Of a stretch of 30,149 nucleotides of DNA, positions 8,567 through 17,167 are shown in pieces. Origin of the DNA: an uncultured Campylobacter sp. (GTDB lineage Bacteria > Actinomycetota > Actinomycetes > Mycobacteriales > Mycobacteriaceae); contig CAMIME010000029.1 in assembly GCA_946221035.1 (NCBI GenBank), forward strand, positions 1 to 30,149, given 5' to 3'. Within the stretch, counting starts at the first letter, position 1; each line of letters opens with the position of its first letter. Below the pieces are notes generated by a model. The model was given only the letters and a program-made list of their open reading frames with translations. It was not told where the DNA came from and did no database searches. Both the position numbers and the translations under genes were made by a program.

Positions 8567-9628
8567 ATGATGTTTTCCGACCTTCTCGCCGCCGGCCTGG
8601 ACGCGTTGTCCGGGTTCGACCGCGACGCTGCACTCGACGCGGGGGTTAGCCCTGCGCGGGTGCGCGAGTGGGCCGGGATCCACGCCGCGTACTACGGGCC
8701 GACGAAGTTCACCCGCAAGCAGGCCGACGCCCGCCACCTGGCGGCGGGCCAGTCGCTGGACGTACTGGGGCTGATCGAGCGCAAACTCGCGCGCGTCGAC
8801 GACCAGGCGCTGAAATGGCAGCTGCGCCTCGACCTGTTGCGCTACTGTGCGACGTCGAGTGGCCGCTACGACGCGCTCGCGCGCCGCGCAGATAGGTTGA
8901 TCGATTCCCCGAAACCCGCGCCGAAGAAGACGATGCGGTTCTCCCCGCCGCGCCGCGGCATGCGTTCGGTGCATTGGACGCACACCGAGCGCAAGGTCAC
9001 CGACCTCGAGATGATGCTGCGCAACCTCGCCGACTCCGACCACCCGCTCGCCGCGGAACTGTCCGACCTGTTCGCGGACTTTCTGTTCGACCCGGCCGGC
9101 CCGTCGGTGCCGGTGTCTGCGCCCCGCCCGATCATGCTCCTGCCGTTTCCGGCGTGGACCCGCATCCAATCGGGAACAGGCGACGACATCACGTTGCACA
9201 TGACCGACGGCACCACGATGACGGGCGCAGAATTCCTCGCCCAGGAATTCGGCGAGGTGCTCGAGGTCGCCGCCTTCCACCCCGTGGACGGGGCGGTGAA
9301 CTTGTACCGCACGCAGCGCTTCGCCAACGCCAAGCAGCGCGACCTAGCGAAACTGCTCATGCCGGTATGCCCGGTTCCGGGGTGTCGCCACAGTGCCGAT
9401 GCGTGCCAGATCCACCACGTCCAACCCTGGAAGCACGGTGGGGAAACGAACATGGATAACCTCTCGCCGCTGTGTCCGTACCATAACGGCGTCCACGACG
9501 ACGACCCCTGGCTTCGCAAGCGTGGCCACATCGAAATCCGGGCCGGGACCCCGGTGTGGGTCTCACCGAGGGGATACCCCGTCCCCGCCGACACCCCCGG
9601 CGCCATGGACCTCCTGTTCAACCGCTAG
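8567..9628 (+). CDS. HNH endonuclease signature protein
   Basis: A 353-residue protein with a C-terminal HNH nuclease motif. CPVPGCRHSADACQIHHVQP contains paired Cys and the His-His core, followed by NMDNLSPLCPYHNGVH, giving the Asn and final His plus a further Cys, so a Zn-stabilised beta-beta-alpha-metal fold is likely. The N-terminal 230 residues are helical, Arg/Lys-rich and resemble the DUF222-type region often fused to such HNH domains in Corynebacterium and mycobacteria, where many copies per genome occur. ATG 8567 (or 8570) is supported by the leaderless promoter. The target is unknown; members have been linked to mobile-element or homing-like nucleases but most are uncharacterised. 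Confidence 0.82.
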   Translation: MMFSDLLAAGLDALSGFDRDAALDAGVSPARVREWAGIHAAYYGPTKFTRKQADARHLAAGQSLDVLGLIERKLARVDDQALKWQLRLDLLRYCATSSGRYDALARRADRLIDSPKPAPKKTMRFSPPRRGMRSVHWTHTERKVTDLEMMLRNLADSDHPLAAELSDLFADFLFDPAGPSVPVSAPRPIMLLPFPAWTRIQSGTGDDITLHMTDGTTMTGAEFLAQEFGEVLEVAAFHPVDGAVNLYRTQRFANAKQRDLAKLLMPVCPVPGCRHSADACQIHHVQPWKHGGETNMDNLSPLCPYHNGVHDDDPWLRKRGHIEIRAGTPVWVSPRGYPVPADTPGAMDLLFNR

Positions 9629-9647
9629 CCCGCCCCGCCCGGCGGGC
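9628..9647. terminator. GC-rich hairpin between convergent genes
   Basis: Arms GCCCGCC (9628-9634) and GGCGGGC (9641-9647) with a 6-base loop lie at the HNH stop, 14 bases from the end of the convergent cyclase gene. There is no T-run, so it is a weak terminator candidate. Confidence 0.35.
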
Positions 9648-9660
9648 CATCAGGCGTGCC

Positions 9661-11184
9661 CTAGGCCCGGTCGGCCATCGTGGAGCGCACCGGCCGTGCC
9701 AGCTGGGTCATCTTGCCGCGCCCGCGCAGCTCCACCGACTTCATGAGCGTCCAGCGCTGCTGCTCCACCTCGTTGGCGGCGCGCAGGGTGGCGGCGTTGG
9801 TGAGCACCTTGCCCGGGGTGTCTTTCGCAAGGTCGGTGAGGCGGGCTGCGCCGTTAACGGCGTCGCCGATCACGGTGTACTCAAACCGGTCTGCGCCGCC
9901 GATGTGGCCCGCCACGACGTGGCCCGATGCCACGCCGATGCCCGCCTTCAGCTCCAACCCGGCGAGTTCGCGCTGCAGTTCGCGGGCGGCTTGGAGGGCG
10001 TGGGAGGCGGCGTCGTGGAGCGAGACGGGCGCGCCGAACACCGCGAGCGCCGCGTCGCCCTGGAACTTGTTAATCACGCCCTTGTTCCGGTGCACCACCT
10101 GCACCACGATCTCGAAGAACTCGTTGAGCGCCTCCACGACCTCTTCCGGGGTGTGGTTCACCGCGAAGTTCGTCGAGCCCACCACGTCGATGAACAGCAC
10201 CGCCACCTTGCGGTCCTCGCCACCGAGTTCGGGGCGCTCCTCCAGCGCCTTCTGCGCGACCTCGGCGCCGACGTACTGGCTGAAGATGTCGCGCACGCGC
10301 TGCCTGTCGCGCAGCCCCCGCATCATCTCGTTGAACCCGGCTTGGAGGACGCCGATCTCGGAGCCGTCGTAAATGTCGACCTGCGTGTCGGCCTCGCCGT
10401 GGCGCACCCGGTGGATCGCGCCCTGGAGTTCCTTGATGGGGTCCACCACGCTCATCACCGCGAACGCCGTACCCACAAAACCGGTGAGCAGGCCAGCGGA
10501 AATGATGGCCACGATGGCCGGGGTCAGCTCGCCCGCCGTGCCCGTGAAGTAGCCCTCGCGCTGCGCGTACGTGAGCAGCAGCACGCCCACCATCGGCACG
10601 GCGGAGGTAGTGAACCACGTCAGATACAGCAGCGAGGTAATCGGCGGCTGCAGCGTCGAATCCTCGAACCTGCGCGCCAGCGCCGACGCCGCGATGGGGC
10701 GCACCAGACGCTCGGCCTGCAAATAGGTCAGCACCGCCACGACGAACCCGGTGAGCAAGGTGGAGGTGAGGACGACGCTGGCCAGGCGGCCGTCGACACG
10801 CGATGCGGCGATGGAGCCCAACGCGATGCCCACCGCCCACACGCCGACCACGATGAGCGTTTGCAGCACGGGAAGCCGCATGACCAGGTGGCGGACCATG
10901 TTGGGGTCATGGTCGTCCGGGCTGCGCTGCCATTCGAGCACCGGCCGGAACAGGAAAAACGTCACCACGGCGCCCATGAGCACCGCGACCACCGCGTACC
11001 CGATGCCCACGAGCCCGAGGCGCCCGGACAGGCTCAGCTCCGCCGCCGACGGCATGGGGATGAGGAAGCGCACGAACAGCATGCACGCAGTGGCCCCGAG
11101 CAGATTCGTGCCAAGCACGGTGGCCGCGTACAGGGGCCACGACGTGCCCCAGAGCCACCGCAGCTCGCGGAAGAATCTGTCCAT
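9661..11184 (-). CDS. cyaB: Membrane class III adenylate cyclase with HAMP domain
   Basis: Makes cAMP from ATP at the membrane; 507 residues. About six hydrophobic segments fill residues 15-240, a HAMP linker (VVDPIKELQGAIHRVRHGE) follows, then the catalytic domain (about 320-490). Metal-binding Asp 333 (FIDVVGST) and Asp 377 (KFQGD), ATP-selecting Lys 373 and Asp 441, and transition-state Asn 444 and Arg 448 (VNGAAR) are all present, so the enzyme should be active. Mycobacterial Rv3645 and C. glutamicum CyaB share this layout and sit next to topA. AAGGTG lies 7 bases before ATG 11184. It is divergent from holB across only 38 bases. Confidence 0.92.
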   Translation of the reverse strand: MDRFFRELRWLWGTSWPLYAATVLGTNLLGATACMLFVRFLIPMPSAAELSLSGRLGLVGIGYAVVAVLMGAVVTFFLFRPVLEWQRSPDDHDPNMVRHLVMRLPVLQTLIVVGVWAVGIALGSIAASRVDGRLASVVLTSTLLTGFVVAVLTYLQAERLVRPIAASALARRFEDSTLQPPITSLLYLTWFTTSAVPMVGVLLLTYAQREGYFTGTAGELTPAIVAIISAGLLTGFVGTAFAVMSVVDPIKELQGAIHRVRHGEADTQVDIYDGSEIGVLQAGFNEMMRGLRDRQRVRDIFSQYVGAEVAQKALEERPELGGEDRKVAVLFIDVVGSTNFAVNHTPEEVVEALNEFFEIVVQVVHRNKGVINKFQGDAALAVFGAPVSLHDAASHALQAARELQRELAGLELKAGIGVASGHVVAGHIGGADRFEYTVIGDAVNGAARLTDLAKDTPGKVLTNAATLRAANEVEQQRWTLMKSVELRGRGKMTQLARPVRSTMADRA

Positions 11185-11192
11185 GCTGTATC

Positions 11193-11214
11193 ACCTTAGC
11201 GTCCCCGGTACGCT
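11193..11214. promoter_or_regulatory. Overlapping divergent promoters of cyaB and holB
   Basis: The 38-base gap carries TAAGGT on the minus strand (11193-11198, 8 bases before the cyclase ATG; it overlaps that gene's AAGGTG ribosome site) and TACGCT on the plus strand (11209-11214, 8 bases before GTG 11223). Both look like -10 hexamers. Their -35 regions would fall within or near the opposite gene's start, so polymerases should interfere. -35 matches are poor. Confidence 0.35.
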
Positions 11215-11222
11215 GACCCGTT

Positions 11223-12443
11223 GTGGATACCCGCAGCGTGAGCGAGCGCCTCGCCGACACTCCGACCGTGCGCGACATCATCATGGCTGCCGCGACCGCA
11301 GCCCGCCGGGGGCCCGGGGGTTACGCGATGACGCACGCGTGGCTGTTCACCGGCCCGCCGGGTGCGGGGCGCTCCAACGCGGCGCTGGCGTTCGCGGCGG
11401 CGTTGGTGTGCGAGGACCCTGCCATCGTCGGCTGCGGGGTGTGCAAGGGCTGCCGCGACGCGCTCGCCGGCCGCCACACCGACGTCGTGCACGTCGTGCC
11501 CCGCGAGTTGTTCATCCAGGTCGATTTCGTGCGCGAGGAGATTGTCAAAAAAGCAGCTCGCTTACCGACGGTCGCCCCCTGGCGCGTCATCATCATCGAA
11601 AACGCCGACCGCTTGCACGGCAAAGCGGCGGACGCACTTCTGAAGACGGTGGAGGAGCCGCCGGAGCACACCGTGATCATCATGTGCGCCCCGTCGACGG
11701 ACCCGCTGGACTTTTCCCAGACGCTGCGCTCGCGGTGCCGCCACCTGTACATCCCGGCACCGTCGGAGGATGAGGTGGTGCGCATCCTCATGCAGGACGA
11801 GGGCGCGAGCGAGGCGCACGCGCGGCTGGCGGCGGCGACCTCGCTGCGCCACGTGGGCCGCGCGCGCCGGCTCGTGCGCGTGGAGGAAGGGCAAAATGGC
11901 AACGCGGCGCAGGCCCGCCGCGCGATGTCCATCAACTTGGCCGAGGCCGTCTTCCACGGCGCCCAGGCCTTCCAGGCGGTGGGGGCACTGATCAAGGCGA
12001 CGGAAAAGGAAGCCGTCGATGCGTACGCGGCCGAGGACGCCGCGGAGCGCCACAAACTGGAGAAAGCGCTCGGCGCCGGCGTGAAGGGCAAGGGGGCGGC
12101 GAAGGCGACACGGGAGATTGCGGCGTCGGTCAAGCAACTTGAAGATGAGCAGAAGAAGCGCTCCACCCGCCGCAAGCGCGACGTGTTCGACCTGATGCTC
12201 GTGGATTTCGCCGGCGTGTACCGCGACGCGATGGTCATCCAGTCAGGCGCCCACGTGGGCCTGACCCACCCGGATTTCGAGGGCCTCGCGCGCGAGATCG
12301 CGGAGCGGGTGAGCGCCGAGGGGCTCGTCGAGTGCCAGGAGGCGATCGCGCAGTGCCGCGAGCGGCTGCACCAGAACGTGACGCCGGCGGTGGCGATGAA
12401 CGGGATGCTCGGCCGCATCCGGCTTGCCTGCGACGTGTCCTAG
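11223..12443 (+). CDS. holB: DNA polymerase III subunit delta'
   Basis: Clamp-loader subunit of the replicative polymerase, 406 residues. It shows a P-loop-like GPPGAGRS (44-51), four Zn-binding cysteines at 63, 71, 74 and 77 (the CxxCxxC block typical of gamma/delta' clamp-loader subunits), an AAA+ sensor region and the SRC motif in LRSRCRHLYIP. The region near 270-325 is rich in Lys, Ala and Glu, likely a helical insert. GTG 11223 is chosen because of a -10-like TACGCT eight bases before it; GTG 11238 is the alternative. It sits next to the cyclase gene as in other Corynebacteriales and is followed by a tRNA gene. Confidence 0.88.
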   Translation: MDTRSVSERLADTPTVRDIIMAAATAARRGPGGYAMTHAWLFTGPPGAGRSNAALAFAAALVCEDPAIVGCGVCKGCRDALAGRHTDVVHVVPRELFIQVDFVREEIVKKAARLPTVAPWRVIIIENADRLHGKAADALLKTVEEPPEHTVIIMCAPSTDPLDFSQTLRSRCRHLYIPAPSEDEVVRILMQDEGASEAHARLAAATSLRHVGRARRLVRVEEGQNGNAAQARRAMSINLAEAVFHGAQAFQAVGALIKATEKEAVDAYAAEDAAERHKLEKALGAGVKGKGAAKATREIAASVKQLEDEQKKRSTRRKRDVFDLMLVDFAGVYRDAMVIQSGAHVGLTHPDFEGLAREIAERVSAEGLVECQEAIAQCRERLHQNVTPAVAMNGMLGRIRLACDVS

Positions 12444-12451
12444 CCTGCGGG

Positions 12452-12480
12452 TTTCACGGATGGTGCCGGCCTGGGATAAG
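12452..12480 (+). promoter_or_regulatory. Promoter of tRNA-Thr
   Basis: TTTCAC (12452-12457), a 17-base spacer and GATAAG (12475-12480) preceded by TGG, 30 bases before the tRNA. This is a reasonable sigma-A match placed between the holB stop and the tRNA. Confidence 0.45.
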
Positions 12481-12510
12481 CTCACCTTTCGGTACAGCTT
12501 GCGCTGTCCG

Positions 12511-12583
12511 GCCACCTTAGCTCAGTCGGTAGAGCATCTCACTCGTAATGAGAAGGTCGCGAGTTCGATTCTCGCAGGTGGCT
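12511..12583 (+). tRNA. tRNA-Thr (anticodon CGT)
   Basis: Full cloverleaf. The acceptor stem pairs GCCACCT (12511-12517) with AGGTGGC (12576-12582), with discriminator T at 12583. The D arm is GCTC/GAGC, the anticodon stem TCTCA/TGAGA with loop CTCGTAA and anticodon CGT at 12544-12546 (reads ACG, Thr), and the T arm GCGAG/CTCGC with TTCGATT loop. CCA is not encoded. Five Ts follow at 12586-12590. Confidence 0.97.
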
Positions 12584-12588
12584 CGTTT

Positions 12589-14199
12589 TTATATCCCGGG
12601 CAGAAAGCGCGGGACGACTTTGCCCACCGCGTTGCGCGGCAGCTCCTCAAGGAAGTGCACGTCGCGGGGGATCGAGTGCTCCGCCAGGTGCTCGCGCACC
12701 CAGTCGCGCACAGCGTCGGCGTTGAGCTCCCCTTTGGCAACGATCCACACGGCGATGCGTTTGAACATGCGCTCGTCGTCCACGCCGTGGGCGTAGACCT
12801 CGTCCACGCCCGGCATCCGCTCCAGGACCTCTACCACGGACTGCGGGTGCACGTTCTCGCCGCCGACGATGATCATGTCGTCGTTGCGCGAGAGCACGTG
12901 CAAAAAGCCCTTGTCGTCGAAGTAGCCAAGGTCGCCGATCTCGACCAGCCCGTCGATCTCCACGATCTCGGTGTCCGGGTTGGTGTAGCCGCGCAGCGCC
13001 GTTTCGTTGTGCAAGAAGATGCGGCCGGTTTGGCCGGTGGGGACTTCGCGCCCGTGGTCGTCGTAAAGCTTGAGCACGGTGCCGGGCGGGACTTTGCCCA
13101 CGATGGTGGGGTCGGCCTGCATCTGTTCCGGCGACGCGGCGGCGGCGAGCGCGAGCTCTGTGGAGCCGTAAATGTTGGCCAGGATGGGGCCGAAGCGGGC
13201 GGTGACGCGCTCGAGCAGTGCGGGCGTGACGGCGTTGCCGGCGGTGGCGAGGTAGCGCAGCGTGGAGGTGTCGTACGCTTCGTCCAAGTCGAGCATCTGC
13301 TTGAAAAAGATGGGGCTGGAGATCAGCCCGTCGCAGCGAAACGCCTGGATCTGGCGGAAGCACTCCTCCGGGTCGAAGACGCGCTGCGTGACAATTGTGG
13401 AGCGCGTCGCCAGCGCCACCTGCAGCGCGGACCAGCCCCAGGTGTGGAAGATCGACGCGGAAAGCTGCACGGTGTCGCCCGCGCGCCACGGGATCGCCTC
13501 GAGGTAGCCGGCGACCACGAACGGCAGCCGCGGCTCGGGTCGCACGATGCCCTTCGGGATGCCGGTGGTGCCCGAGCTCATCAGCACCAGGTTGCCGTGC
13601 TTGGGCCACAGGGGCAGTCGCTTATCGACGTCCCTTCGGCCCACCACCTCCCTCAACGTCAACCCCTCCCCGTCTTCCTCGAACGCGCGGACGACGGTCG
13701 CGTCGGTGGCGGGGATGCGCTCGGCAAATTCGTCGTCGACGACAAGGACGTTGATGCGGTTTTCGGCGATGATCCCGCGCAGCTGCTCCGTGGAGGAGCC
13801 GATGTTGAGTAGGAAGATGTGGCCGCCGGCGTAGCCTTTCGCCCCGAGGGGGTAGATGATGCCGCGGCCGTTTCGGGCCATGACGCCGATGCGCAGCTCG
13901 TCGAGGCCGCGTTCGTCCTGCAGCGCGATGAGCCAGGTGGCGAGCGCGCGGGCGTCGTTGCGCAGTTGGCGGTAGGTGAGGACGCCGGTGTCGTCGATAA
14001 GCGCGATGCGGTTGGGGACGGCGGCGGCGCCCTGCTCGAGCTCGCGGGCGGTGGTGAACCAGTAGCGGGCGAGGTTGGGTGCGAGCGCGGCGGCGGCGCG
14101 CGGGCCGCCTTCGGTGCTGACGATGCCGGAGCGCGTGACCGCGGGAATGAAACGCGCGAGCGACTTCAGCAGAAAGTAAGGGTGTTGCGTTGGGCGCAT
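12589..14199 (-). CDS. Acyl-CoA/AMP-dependent synthetase (FadD-like)
   Basis: ANL-superfamily ligase that activates a carboxylic acid as acyl-AMP and transfers it to CoA; 536 residues. Motifs in order: the P-loop MSSGTTGIPKG (207-217), IFHTWGW substrate-pocket region, NIYGSTE (A5), EIGDLGY (the conserved Gly-Asp), LSRNDDMIIVGGENV hinge (A8), and catalytic Lys 527 in RNAVGKV (A10). All catalytic elements are intact. The substrate is likely a fatty acid but cannot be read from the sequence. The first 45 residues precede the usual domain start. It is convergent with the tRNA gene; its stop overlaps the T-run after the tRNA. It is divergent from the SGNH hydrolase gene. Confidence 0.9.
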   Translation of the reverse strand: MRPTQHPYFLLKSLARFIPAVTRSGIVSTEGGPRAAAALAPNLARYWFTTARELEQGAAAVPNRIALIDDTGVLTYRQLRNDARALATWLIALQDERGLDELRIGVMARNGRGIIYPLGAKGYAGGHIFLLNIGSSTEQLRGIIAENRINVLVVDDEFAERIPATDATVVRAFEEDGEGLTLREVVGRRDVDKRLPLWPKHGNLVLMSSGTTGIPKGIVRPEPRLPFVVAGYLEAIPWRAGDTVQLSASIFHTWGWSALQVALATRSTIVTQRVFDPEECFRQIQAFRCDGLISSPIFFKQMLDLDEAYDTSTLRYLATAGNAVTPALLERVTARFGPILANIYGSTELALAAAASPEQMQADPTIVGKVPPGTVLKLYDDHGREVPTGQTGRIFLHNETALRGYTNPDTEIVEIDGLVEIGDLGYFDDKGFLHVLSRNDDMIIVGGENVHPQSVVEVLERMPGVDEVYAHGVDDERMFKRIAVWIVAKGELNADAVRDWVREHLAEHSIPRDVHFLEELPRNAVGKVVPRFLPGI

Positions 14200-14206
14200 G
14201 CGCTTA

Positions 14207-14212
14207 AGAGTA
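14207..14212 (-). promoter_or_regulatory. Putative -10 of the acyl-CoA synthetase gene
   Basis: TACTCT on the minus strand, 7 bases before ATG 14199, pointing to a leaderless transcript. No clear -35 is seen. Confidence 0.4.
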
Positions 14213-14272
14213 GCGTGTGAGTCTGGTGTGACGTATGTTGCTTAAGTGATTCCGTCGAAGGAGAGGTTTCCC

Positions 14273-15094
14273 ATGACTGCACGCCGTCCCCTCGTAGGCC
14301 TCGTCGCCGCCGCCCTCATCGCCCTTGGTGTGGCCCCCGCCGCGCAGGCGCAGGAGCGCAACCTGGTCGTGTTCGGCGACTCCGTCATCGCCGACCCGAG
14401 CGGGCCGCAGTGGGCCGCCGGCAAACTCGGCCTGGACCCGCGCGGGCGCTCCGACATCACCACCTGGTGCCCGACCAGCCCCACCAGCTGGGGCAAGCGC
14501 GCGGCAGGGAAGCTGGGGCTTCCCACCCGCGACTACTCGTGCACCGGCACCGTGGCCATCCAGAAGGGCCCCCAGTTCGCCTCCGAGGTCAACCGCGCTG
14601 TCGCCGACGGCGGCCTGAACCGCAACACCGCGCGCGTCATCGTTTCCACCGGCTTCAACGACACCTACCACCCCGACGGCCGCGACGAAGCCGCGTTCCG
14701 ACGCGACTGGGTCGCCGCCATGGCACCCCAAATTCACCGCATCCGCGCCGCCGCGCCCAACGCCCGCATCCAGATCGTGGGCTACCCGAAGATCACCGCC
14801 GGCGACCGCGTCTGCTTGTTCCACATTGCGCCGAATACCTCCGACTGGACCCGCTTCGCCGACGTGGAGATGTGGGAGAACTGGATCCAGCGCGCCCAGA
14901 TCGACCTGGCCCGCGCCACCGGCACCGAGTTCCTCGACCTGAAGCCCTCGACGTGGAACAACAACATGTGCGCCCCCGACAACGCGCGCATGTGGGCCGG
15001 TCTGGTCGACTTCTACGGCGGCCCCGGCAACCTCCCGATCCACGTGAACCAGCGCGGCCACGAGCATGTGGCGAACGTCATCGCGCGCTCCTAG
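14273..15094 (+). CDS. Secreted SGNH/GDSL-family hydrolase
   Basis: Extracytoplasmic esterase or lipase of the SGNH fold, 273 residues. ATG 14273 is backed by AAGGAGAGG 7 bases upstream and starts a clear signal peptide (basic TARR, hydrophobic core, cleavage after AQA near residue 27). Block I is FGDS with Ser 37; Asn 129 lies in GFND; the catalytic His is His 263 in VNQRGHEH. Four cysteines after the signal could form two disulfides. Relatives in Corynebacteriales act on lipids or acylated envelope components, but substrates are mostly unknown. It is followed 11 bases later by the formaldehyde dehydrogenase gene, possibly in the same transcript. Confidence 0.88.
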   Translation: MTARRPLVGLVAAALIALGVAPAAQAQERNLVVFGDSVIADPSGPQWAAGKLGLDPRGRSDITTWCPTSPTSWGKRAAGKLGLPTRDYSCTGTVAIQKGPQFASEVNRAVADGGLNRNTARVIVSTGFNDTYHPDGRDEAAFRRDWVAAMAPQIHRIRAAAPNARIQIVGYPKITAGDRVCLFHIAPNTSDWTRFADVEMWENWIQRAQIDLARATGTEFLDLKPSTWNNNMCAPDNARMWAGLVDFYGGPGNLPIHVNQRGHEHVANVIARS

Positions 15095-15105
15095 TGTTGG
15101 AGGGC

Positions 15106-16203
15106 ATGACGCAAAACGTTCAAGGAGTCATCGCCCGCGAAAAGGGCGCGCCTGTCGAGGTCGTGGACATCGTGATCCCCGAGCCCGGCCCCAACGACGT
15201 GGTGGTGAAAGTCCAGGCCACCGGCGTGTGCCACACCGACTTGGCCTACCGCGACGGCGACATCGCCGACGAGTTCCCGTTCCTGCTCGGGCATGAGACC
15301 GCCGGAGTCGTCGAAACGTGCGGCTCCGAGGTGACCCACGTCAAGGAAGGCGACTTCGTCGTCCTGAACTGGCGCGCAGTGTGCGGCGAGTGCCGCGCCT
15401 GCCGCAAGGGCGATACGAAGAACTGCTTCAACACCCACAACGCGTCCAAGCGCATGACGCTTACCGACGGCACCGAGCTCACCCCCGCACTCGGCATCGG
15501 ATCCTTCGCCGAGAAGACCCTCGTGCACGAAAAGCAGTGCACCAAGGTCGACCCGCAGGCCGACCCGGCCGCCGCGGGGCTGCTCGGCTGCGGCATCATG
15601 GCTGGCCTGGGGGCCGCGGTGAACACCGGCGACGTGCAGCGCGGCGAGTCGGTCGCCGTCTTCGGCCTCGGCGGGGTGGGCCTCGCGGCCGTCGCGGGGG
15701 CTGCGTTGGCGGGGGCAACCACGGTGGTGGCGGTAGACGTCGATAAGCGAAAGTGCGACGCGGCCCTCGAGCGCTTCGGCGCGACCCACGCCATTTGCTC
15801 GAAGGACATGGAGGAAGACGAGGTGATCGAGCGCGTGCGCGAGCTCACCGGCGGCTTCGGCGCGGACGTGACCATCGACGCCGTAGGCATCCAGCCCACC
15901 TGGCGCCTCGCGTTTTACTCGCGCGATTTCGCGGGACGCATGGTCATGGTCGGCGTGCCCAACCAGACCGACCACGTGGACATTCCCGCGATCGACCTGT
16001 ACGCGCGCGGCGGCTCCATCAAGCCCGCCTGGTACGGCGACTGCCTGCCGGAGCGCGACTTTCCGGCGTACGTCGAGTTGTACCAGCAGGGCCGCTACCC
16101 GCTCGGCGAGTTCGTCTCCGAGCGCATCGGCATCGGCGATGTCGAGGACGCGTTTGCCAAGATGAAGCGCGGCGACGTGCTGCGAAGCGTGGTGGAGTTC
16201 TAA
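15106..16203 (+). CDS. S-(hydroxymethyl)mycothiol dehydrogenase (mycothiol-dependent formaldehyde dehydrogenase)
   Basis: Zinc- and NAD-dependent class III-like alcohol dehydrogenase, 365 residues, which oxidises the formaldehyde-mycothiol adduct. Catalytic Zn ligands are Cys 42 (GVCHTDL), His 63 (LGHETAG) and Cys 162 (LLGCG). Structural Zn ligands are Cys 93, 96, 99 and 107 (CGECRACRKGDTKNC). The Rossmann motif GLGGVG (187-192) ends with Asp in VVAVDVD, indicating NAD. GGAGGG lies before ATG 15106. The next gene, an MBL hydrolase, overlaps its stop by one base (TAATG), matching the pair known in C. glutamicum (adhE/fadH and its neighbour). Mycobacterial names include mscR and adhE2. Confidence 0.93.
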   Translation: MTQNVQGVIAREKGAPVEVVDIVIPEPGPNDVVVKVQATGVCHTDLAYRDGDIADEFPFLLGHETAGVVETCGSEVTHVKEGDFVVLNWRAVCGECRACRKGDTKNCFNTHNASKRMTLTDGTELTPALGIGSFAEKTLVHEKQCTKVDPQADPAAAGLLGCGIMAGLGAAVNTGDVQRGESVAVFGLGGVGLAAVAGAALAGATTVVAVDVDKRKCDAALERFGATHAICSKDMEEDEVIERVRELTGGFGADVTIDAVGIQPTWRLAFYSRDFAGRMVMVGVPNQTDHVDIPAIDLYARGGSIKPAWYGDCLPERDFPAYVELYQQGRYPLGEFVSERIGIGDVEDAFAKMKRGDVLRSVVEF

Positions 16204-16823
16204 TGCGCATCGATAACGTCGTCACGTCCGGCCTGTTCAAACTCGACGGCGGCGAGTGGGAGGTGGACAACAACGTCTGGATCGTCGGCGACGACTCCGA
16301 GGTCTACATCATCGACGCCGCCCACAACGCCGAAGCCATCGCCGAGGCAGTGGGGGACCGCAAAGTGAAGGGCATCCTGGCCACCCACGGCCACTCCGAC
16401 CACATCGACGCCGCCCCCAAGCTCTCCCAGCTTGTCGACGCCGCCGTGTACCTCCACCCCACCGACGGCTTCCTCTGGCAGCGCCAGAACCCCGGAGCCC
16501 ATTACCGGCAGCTTCTCGACGGCGCCTCGTTCGAAATCGCCGGCACCGAACTACGCGTCATGTCCACACCGGGCCACTCGCCGGGGTCCGTGGTGATCTA
16601 CGCCGAGGAGGCCGGTGAGCTCTTCTCCGGCGACACCTTGTTCCAGGGCGGGCCGGGCGCGACGGGGCGGTCGTTCTCCTCGTTCGACACGATCATCCAC
16701 TCCCTGCAGAAGTCCGTGCTGGACCTGCCGGCGGAGACGGTGGTGCGCACCGGCCACGGCGACCACACCACCATCGGCGAGGAGGCCCCGCACCTGGAGG
16801 AGTGGATTCGCCGCGGCTACTAG
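16203..16823 (+). CDS. MBL-fold metallohydrolase, partner of mycothiol formaldehyde detoxification
   Basis: Metallo-beta-lactamase-fold hydrolase of 206 residues, glyoxalase II-like. Metal ligands: His 62, His 64, Asp 66 and His 67 (THGHSDH), then His in TPGHSPGS, Asp in SGDTLF and the last His in RTGHGDHT. Translational coupling to the dehydrogenase (TAATG) suggests that it hydrolyses the S-formylmycothiol the dehydrogenase makes, releasing formate and mycothiol; this step is inferred from gene pairing. Its stop overlaps the convergent DUF2304 gene by four bases. Confidence 0.9.
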   Translation: MRIDNVVTSGLFKLDGGEWEVDNNVWIVGDDSEVYIIDAAHNAEAIAEAVGDRKVKGILATHGHSDHIDAAPKLSQLVDAAVYLHPTDGFLWQRQNPGAHYRQLLDGASFEIAGTELRVMSTPGHSPGSVVIYAEEAGELFSGDTLFQGGPGATGRSFSSFDTIIHSLQKSVLDLPAETVVRTGHGDHTTIGEEAPHLEEWIRRGY

Positions 16824-17167
16824 AGCCCCGGTGTCTGCTCTTTCGGTGGCTCCGCGTTCTGCAGCGCCACCGCGCGCGCGAGGCGGGCGTAGCGCAGCTC
16901 CTGCTCGCGAAAGCGCGTCCACGTGGAGATGGTGGTGAAGAAAAACGCGATGACGAGCACGTAGAGCATGAGGTCGGTGCCGCGGTCCACGCCCAGCCAG
17001 TTGGCCAAGACGGTGACGTCGTCGGGACGCGCAATGGCCCAGATGGCGGCGATGACCATCATCGCGAAGCCAATCTTCACCCACGCCTTCGCATTCGCTT
17101 TCCGACGGTTGGCGAAGAAATACCACGCCAACCCAACCACCGCTAGGAGCAGCAGGGCCTGAATCAT
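16820..17167 (-). CDS. DUF2304 small membrane protein
   Basis: A 115-residue protein with three hydrophobic segments (about 1-18, 32-46 and 66-82) and a charged C-terminal tail predicted to face the cytoplasm. GRGTDL-like VDRGTDLMLYVLVIAFFF is the DUF2304 signature. Family members almost always sit next to a DPM-like family 2 glycosyltransferase and may serve as its membrane partner. Here ATG 17167 overlaps the stop of that glycosyltransferase (ATGA), which supports a joint function. It is the last gene of the long minus-strand operon. No terminator was seen, and its end overlaps the convergent MBL gene. Confidence 0.85.
   Translation of the reverse strand: MIQALLLLAVVGLAWYFFANRRKANAKAWVKIGFAMMVIAAIWAIARPDDVTVLANWLGVDRGTDLMLYVLVIAFFFTTISTWTRFREQELRYARLARAVALQNAEPPKEQTPGL

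Noticed and set aside
9556..11199. A 547-codon plus-strand frame opposite the cyclase
   Set aside because: It mirrors the catalytic and HAMP regions of the cyclase and is low-complexity Arg/His/Gln-rich; no start signal.
12511..12590. tRNA-Thr as an integration site of a mobile element
   Set aside because: No integrase and no second copy of the tRNA 3' end are present in the window; the neighbours are ordinary chromosomal genes.
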